From: JAPKYZ01 sp033763835
Lineage (GTDB): Bacteria; Acidobacteriota; Terriglobia; Bryobacterales; Bryobacteraceae
Direction: 5' to 3'
Length of the DNA stretch: 64,000 nucleotides
Assembly (NCBI GenBank): GCA_033763835.1
Contig: JANRJS010000018.1
Coordinates: 1 to 64,000 of the forward strand
Of the stretch, positions 60,792-64,000 are shown piece by piece. Each line of letters starts with the position of its first letter. The first letter of the stretch is position 1. The translations under genes and the position numbers were made by a program. The notes below the pieces were generated by a model that was not told the origin of the DNA, did not search any database, and saw nothing but the letters and a program-made list of their open reading frames with translations.

Positions 60792-61124
60792 ATGGTTCGA
60801 TTCGCGACAGAGAAAGAAACGCTCGACGAAGCGATTCGCCGTCTTGTCGCCGCCATCGATCCGGACAAGATCGTTCTGTTCGGCGGCCGCGCGCGCGGCG
60901 ATGCGCAAGCGGATAGCGATTTCGACCTGCTGATCGTTAAGCCAAGCTCGGATCGCACGTACAAGCGCGTGGTCCCCGCTAAGTTGGCGCTCTATGGGAT
61001 CGGCGCGGCAGTTGACATTACCTGGAAAACGCCGGACGAGATTGAGCGCTGGAAGAATGTTCGAAGCCATCCGATCGCCCAAGCGTTACTAGAAGGGCGA
61101 GTTGTTTATGAGCGGCCCCATTGA
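60792..61124 (+). CDS. Minimal nucleotidyltransferase (MNT)
   Basis: 110 residues of the polymerase-beta nucleotidyltransferase type. The usual GSxxxGD is here G31-G-R-A-R-G-D, with serine replaced by glycine; the metal aspartates D43, D45 and a third D75 (VDITWKT) are present. MNT proteins typically work with the adjacent HEPN protein, e.g. by AMPylating it to neutralise a toxin. The gene overlaps the HEPN start by 17 bases. Confidence 0.84.
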   Translation: MVRFATEKETLDEAIRRLVAAIDPDKIVLFGGRARGDAQADSDFDLLIVKPSSDRTYKRVVPAKLALYGIGAAVDITWKTPDEIERWKNVRSHPIAQALLEGRVVYERPH

Positions 61125-61506
61125 GCACGCTCGGCTCCTAGAGCGTAAAGCGGCGGTGGATCGCGCCGCCCCGCATATTTTGTTTCTCGGAGGGGGAGAG
61201 TTGGAAACCGTCGCTTTTCATATCCAGCAGGCGGCGGAGAAGCTACTCAAGTCCCTTTTGGCCGAGCGGGAGCATCCTTATCCCAGGTCGCACGACTTGG
61301 CCGAACTAATAGCGCTCGCCTCTTCGATCGATTCATCGATCGAAGAGTTTGCTCCTGCATTGGCGGCGTTCACTCCCTTTTCGGTGGCGTTCCGATACGA
61401 AGACGCGGAGGGATTGAGCCGCGAAGATATCGAATCGCAATTCCTACATCTTGATTCTTTGAAGGAGCGAGTTTACGGCCTCCTCCCTTTCGAAGCCATT
61501 CCATGA
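61108..61506 (+). CDS. HEPN-domain protein
   Basis: 132 residues; ATG at 61108 (a TTG two codons upstream is possible). The helical HEPN pattern is in GELETVAFHIQQAAEKLLKSL and HPYPRSHDLAELIALA. I cannot find the RxxxxxH catalytic motif of RNase-type HEPN proteins with certainty. With MNT it resembles the HEPN/MNT toxin-antitoxin class, here inserted in a PIG-L-selA run. Its stop overlaps the selA ATG by four bases. Confidence 0.82.
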   Translation: MSGPIEHARLLERKAAVDRAAPHILFLGGGELETVAFHIQQAAEKLLKSLLAEREHPYPRSHDLAELIALASSIDSSIEEFAPALAAFTPFSVAFRYEDAEGLSREDIESQFLHLDSLKERVYGLLPFEAIP

Positions 61507-62753
61507 CCCGTCCGCCGTCTGTCGATTCGGTCTTGCAGCGCTTGCGCAACATAAAGGCGCCTCGCGCGCTGGTGGTCGAGGAAATCCGGCGCACGCTGGA
61601 TCGTGTGAGGGCGGGCGAGGCGCTCGATATCGACGATTCGGTACGCGCTGCCGTCGCGCAACTCGACCTTCCTTCGTTCCGCCGAGTGATCAACGCCACC
61701 GGCGTTGTTCTGCACACGAACTTGGGACGCGCGCCGCTCGGCGAGTTCGGGCCGCTCGATGGGTACTCGAATCTCGAATACGATCTCGCGGCGGGCAAAC
61801 GCGGCAAGCGCGACCGGCATACCGGAGAGTTGCTCGAACGGCTGCTCGGCGCGCCCGCCATTGCGGTGAACAACAACGCGGCGGCGGTTTACCTTGTTTT
61901 GCACGAGCTCGCGGCGGGCTTCGAAGTCGTCGTCTCGCGCGGCGAACTGATCGAGATCGGCGACGGGTTCCGCATCCCCGACATCATGGCGCGGTCGGGC
62001 GCGATCTTGCGCGAAGTGGGAACCACCAATAAGACTTCGCTCGACGACTACCGGGCGGCCCTCAGCGAACGCACCCGGCTGATTCTGCGCGTGCATCCTT
62101 CGAACTTTCGGGTCACCGGATTCACCGCGAAGCCGACACTCGCCGAACTTGCGACGCTCGGCCCCCCGGTCTACGAGGACCTGGGCAGCGGCTGCGTTAC
62201 GGATTTGCGCGAGTACGGGATCGACGAACCCCTTGTCGCCGACAGCTTGCGCGCCGGGGTCGCGCTGGTGAGTTTTTCCTGCGACAAGCTCCTCGGCGGT
62301 CCGCAAACGGGGATCGTCGCCGGGCGCGCGGAACTCGTCGAGCGGGTGCGCCGCAATCCAATGTACCGGGCGTTCCGTTGCGACAAGACGATCGTCGCCG
62401 CGCTGGAAGCCACGCTCCGGCGGTTGCTTTTCGAGCGTTACGACGAGATTCCGGCGCTGTGGATGATCCGCCTCTCGCCCGACGAGATTCGCGCCCGAGC
62501 GGAGGATCTGGTCGAAGGTCTCGACGCCGAAGTGCTGCGGGGCGAGAGCGTCATCGGCGGCGGAGCTACTCCAGAACAGCGCTTGCCCACTTGGCTAATC
62601 GCCCTCTCGGGCGACGCGATGGCATGGGAGCGCAAGCTGCGCGCTCATTCGACTCCCATCGTGGCCCGCATTGAGGCCGACCGCTTGATCCTCGACCTTC
62701 GCACCGTCTTCCCGCACGAAGAGCCGGAACTTCGGCGTGCGCTTTCCGTCTAG
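61503..62753 (+). CDS. selA: L-seryl-tRNA(Sec) selenium transferase
   Basis: 416 residues. A PLP enzyme turning seryl-tRNA(Sec) into selenocysteinyl-tRNA. The PLP lysine is K262 in SFSCDKLLGGPQTG; RVINATGVVLHTNLGRAPL and EVGTTNKTSLDDY are family marks. Slightly shorter than E. coli SelA (463). selB, selC and selD are not in the window. Start overlaps the HEPN stop (ATGA). Confidence 0.93.
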   Translation: MTRPPSVDSVLQRLRNIKAPRALVVEEIRRTLDRVRAGEALDIDDSVRAAVAQLDLPSFRRVINATGVVLHTNLGRAPLGEFGPLDGYSNLEYDLAAGKRGKRDRHTGELLERLLGAPAIAVNNNAAAVYLVLHELAAGFEVVVSRGELIEIGDGFRIPDIMARSGAILREVGTTNKTSLDDYRAALSERTRLILRVHPSNFRVTGFTAKPTLAELATLGPPVYEDLGSGCVTDLREYGIDEPLVADSLRAGVALVSFSCDKLLGGPQTGIVAGRAELVERVRRNPMYRAFRCDKTIVAALEATLRRLLFERYDEIPALWMIRLSPDEIRARAEDLVEGLDAEVLRGESVIGGGATPEQRLPTWLIALSGDAMAWERKLRAHSTPIVARIEADRLILDLRTVFPHEEPELRRALSV

Positions 62754-62762
62754 ACTCTTACC

Positions 62763-64000
62763 ATGATTTCCCCGGTTTTGGCGCTGGCGCTCACGATAGC
62801 GCAGGATTACGCAGGGTTCGTCAAGTCCTGGACGCGGGACGGGCAGTTTCAAGGCGCGGTCCTCGTCGCGAAAGACGGCAAACCGGTATTCCGGCAGGCT
62901 TTCGGGCTGGCGAATTCGGAGTGGAACATCCCCAACGCGCCGGACACAAGGTTCCGCCTGGGCTCGATCACCAAGCAATTCACCGCCGCCGCGATCTTGA
63001 AGCTGGCCGAAGAGGGCAGGCTGAAGCTCGACGATCCGGTGTCGAAGTACTACGAAGGCGCGCCCGCCGCGTGGGAGAAGATCACCGTTCATCATCTGCT
63101 GAATCACACGTCGGGGATTCCGAGCTACACCAACCTGCCCGGATTCATGGGCAAGAAAGATCGCAACCCGCTCAGCCCTCTCGAAATCGTCAAGCTCAGT
63201 CACGACCTGCCGCTCGAATTCGCGCCGGGCGAGAAGTTCGCCTACAACAACACGGGCTACGTCTTTCTCGGCCACATTATCGAGAAAGTCACAGGCGGCA
63301 CTTACGAAAGCCATCTCAAGAAGACGATCTTCGATCCGCTGGGCATGAGCGATTCGGGTTACGACTGGCCCAAGACCGTCCTTCCGCGCCGCGCCTCCGG
63401 CTATAGCCGCGACGGGTCGAACGCGCCTTATCTCGACATGAGCCTTCCCCACGCGGCGGGCTCGCTCTATTCGACCGTCGACGACTTGCTGACGTGGGAC
63501 ACCGCGCTCCACGGCGGCAAAGTCGTGAGTAAGGAATCGCTGATTAAGATGACCACGCCCGGACATGGCAACTACGGCTACGGGTTGATGATCGGACCCA
63601 CGCCGTCGGGGAAGACCGTCATCGCGCATGGCGGCGGAATCTACGGATTCTCGACCAATATGGTGCGATTTTCCTCGGACGGCGTCGTGGCCATCGTGCT
63701 GGCGAATCGGGAGACCCAGGCCGTGGGACCGCTCGCGCTGGGATTGGCCGGTCTCGCAATGGGCGAGGATGTGAAGCCGCGGCCGGTACGCGTAGAAGTT
63801 ACCGTCGCGCCAGATAAGTTCGACCGGCTGGTGGGCGACTACGAACTGCGCCCCGGCTTCGTCCTCAAAGTGTTTCGCGAAGGGGACAAGTTCATGAGTC
63901 AAGCCACGGGACAGCCCGCTGTGCAGATCTTCGCCGCGAGCGAGACCAGTTACTTCCTCAAAGTCGTCGAGGCTCAACTCGATTTCGAATTGACGCCCGA
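62763..64000 (+). CDS. Beta-lactamase-family serine hydrolase, truncated at the window edge
   Basis: An open plus-strand frame from ATG 62763 to the right edge (412 codons). A signal peptide (MISPVLALALTIAQ) is followed by the class C beta-lactamase/esterase fold: S68-I-T-K71 (LGSITKQF) nucleophile motif, AYNNTGY with the tyrosine base, and HGGGIYGF as the third motif. Substrates of such enzymes include esters and D-peptides rather than antibiotics. A trailing domain begins about residue 345 (RPVRVEVTVAPDKFDRLVG). The C-terminus lies beyond the window. Confidence 0.88.
   Translation, partial: MISPVLALALTIAQDYAGFVKSWTRDGQFQGAVLVAKDGKPVFRQAFGLANSEWNIPNAPDTRFRLGSITKQFTAAAILKLAEEGRLKLDDPVSKYYEGAPAAWEKITVHHLLNHTSGIPSYTNLPGFMGKKDRNPLSPLEIVKLSHDLPLEFAPGEKFAYNNTGYVFLGHIIEKVTGGTYESHLKKTIFDPLGMSDSGYDWPKTVLPRRASGYSRDGSNAPYLDMSLPHAAGSLYSTVDDLLTWDTALHGGKVVSKESLIKMTTPGHGNYGYGLMIGPTPSGKTVIAHGGGIYGFSTNMVRFSSDGVVAIVLANRETQAVGPLALGLAGLAMGEDVKPRPVRVEVTVAPDKFDRLVGDYELRPGFVLKVFREGDKFMSQATGQPAVQIFAASETSYFLKVVEAQLDFELTP

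Noticed and set aside
62595..63977. 460-codon minus-strand frame at the right edge
   Set aside because: Antisense to selA end and to the beta-lactamase-family gene, whose frame has the SxxK, YxN and HGG motifs.
1..64000. CRISPR arrays, tRNA genes, insertion sequences, prophage
   Set aside because: No regularly spaced repeats, cloverleaf-like sequence, transposase or phage gene recognised on reading.

Overview
This window looks like a chromosomal segment of an Acidobacteriota bacterium close to Solibacter/Bryobacter. The basis is by-eye family recognition: two very large Oar-like TonB receptors with N-terminal carboxypeptidase-regulatory-like domains, a secreted protein ending in what I recall as the 'Solibacter uncharacterized C-terminal' domain (TIGR03437), two DUF1080 sugar hydrolase-like proteins, a Tat-type Gfo/Idh oxidoreductase, GC-rich codon use and frequent GTG/TTG starts. 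Coding density is very high. No gap between supported genes exceeds 300 bases. I saw no rRNA, tRNA, CRISPR array, insertion sequence or prophage.

Layout. 1-0.6 kb: edge-truncated membrane protein and a 37-residue exported peptide. 0.8-3.6 kb: a hypothetical protein, an XRE/S24-like regulator with clear operators, ubiX and pheA. 3.6-13.5 kb (mostly minus): MoaD-like protein coupled to a BNR propeller, double-flavodoxin protein, HNH nuclease and ComF, a POTRA/HEAT-like secreted protein and amidohydrolase, a VapBC pair, trxB, feoAB. 13.6-21.7 kb (plus): TPR protein, DUF2760 protein, two divergent Hsp70s, a short ThiL, a mutarotase-like protein and a secreted protein. 21.7-28 kb: TonB receptor, alginate-export-like porin, NHL propeller, AbrB/PIN toxin-antitoxin. 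28-32.3 kb (minus): sugar ABC importer whose last gene fuses permease and binding protein. 32.3-36 kb: priA, GNAT, SpoU methyltransferase. 36-43.4 kb (minus): seven tightly packed genes (ATP-grasp, alpha-E, transglutaminase, DUF1080, polysaccharide-type ABC permease, sulfatase, D-lactate dehydrogenase). 43.4-52.3 kb: adhesin-like secreted protein, degenerate S41 protease, FmdB, DinB, Gfo/Idh, Uma2, DUF1080, CorA-like protein. 52.4-59 kb: second TonB receptor and a fadA/fadB-type beta-oxidation pair. 59-64 kb (plus): UPF0104 membrane protein, PIG-L deacetylase, MNT/HEPN pair, selA, and an edge-truncated beta-lactamase-family hydrolase.

Themes. Polymer and sugar handling recurs (TonB receptors, porin, sulfatase, DUF1080 proteins, sugar ABC importer, Gfo/Idh). 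Genes are translationally coupled by 4-base ATGA/GTGA/TTGA overlaps, and five of nine convergent pairs share their stop codons in a 4-base YTAG. The most unusual items are the permease-binding-protein fusion, the paired Hsp70 operon, the catalytically dead S41 protease, the small CxxC exported peptide, the BNR-MoaD coupling and a 27-base tandem repeat encoding mini-ORFs inside an operon. Two truncated genes at the window edges, the 37-residue peptide, and several corrected start codons were worked out from the bases directly.
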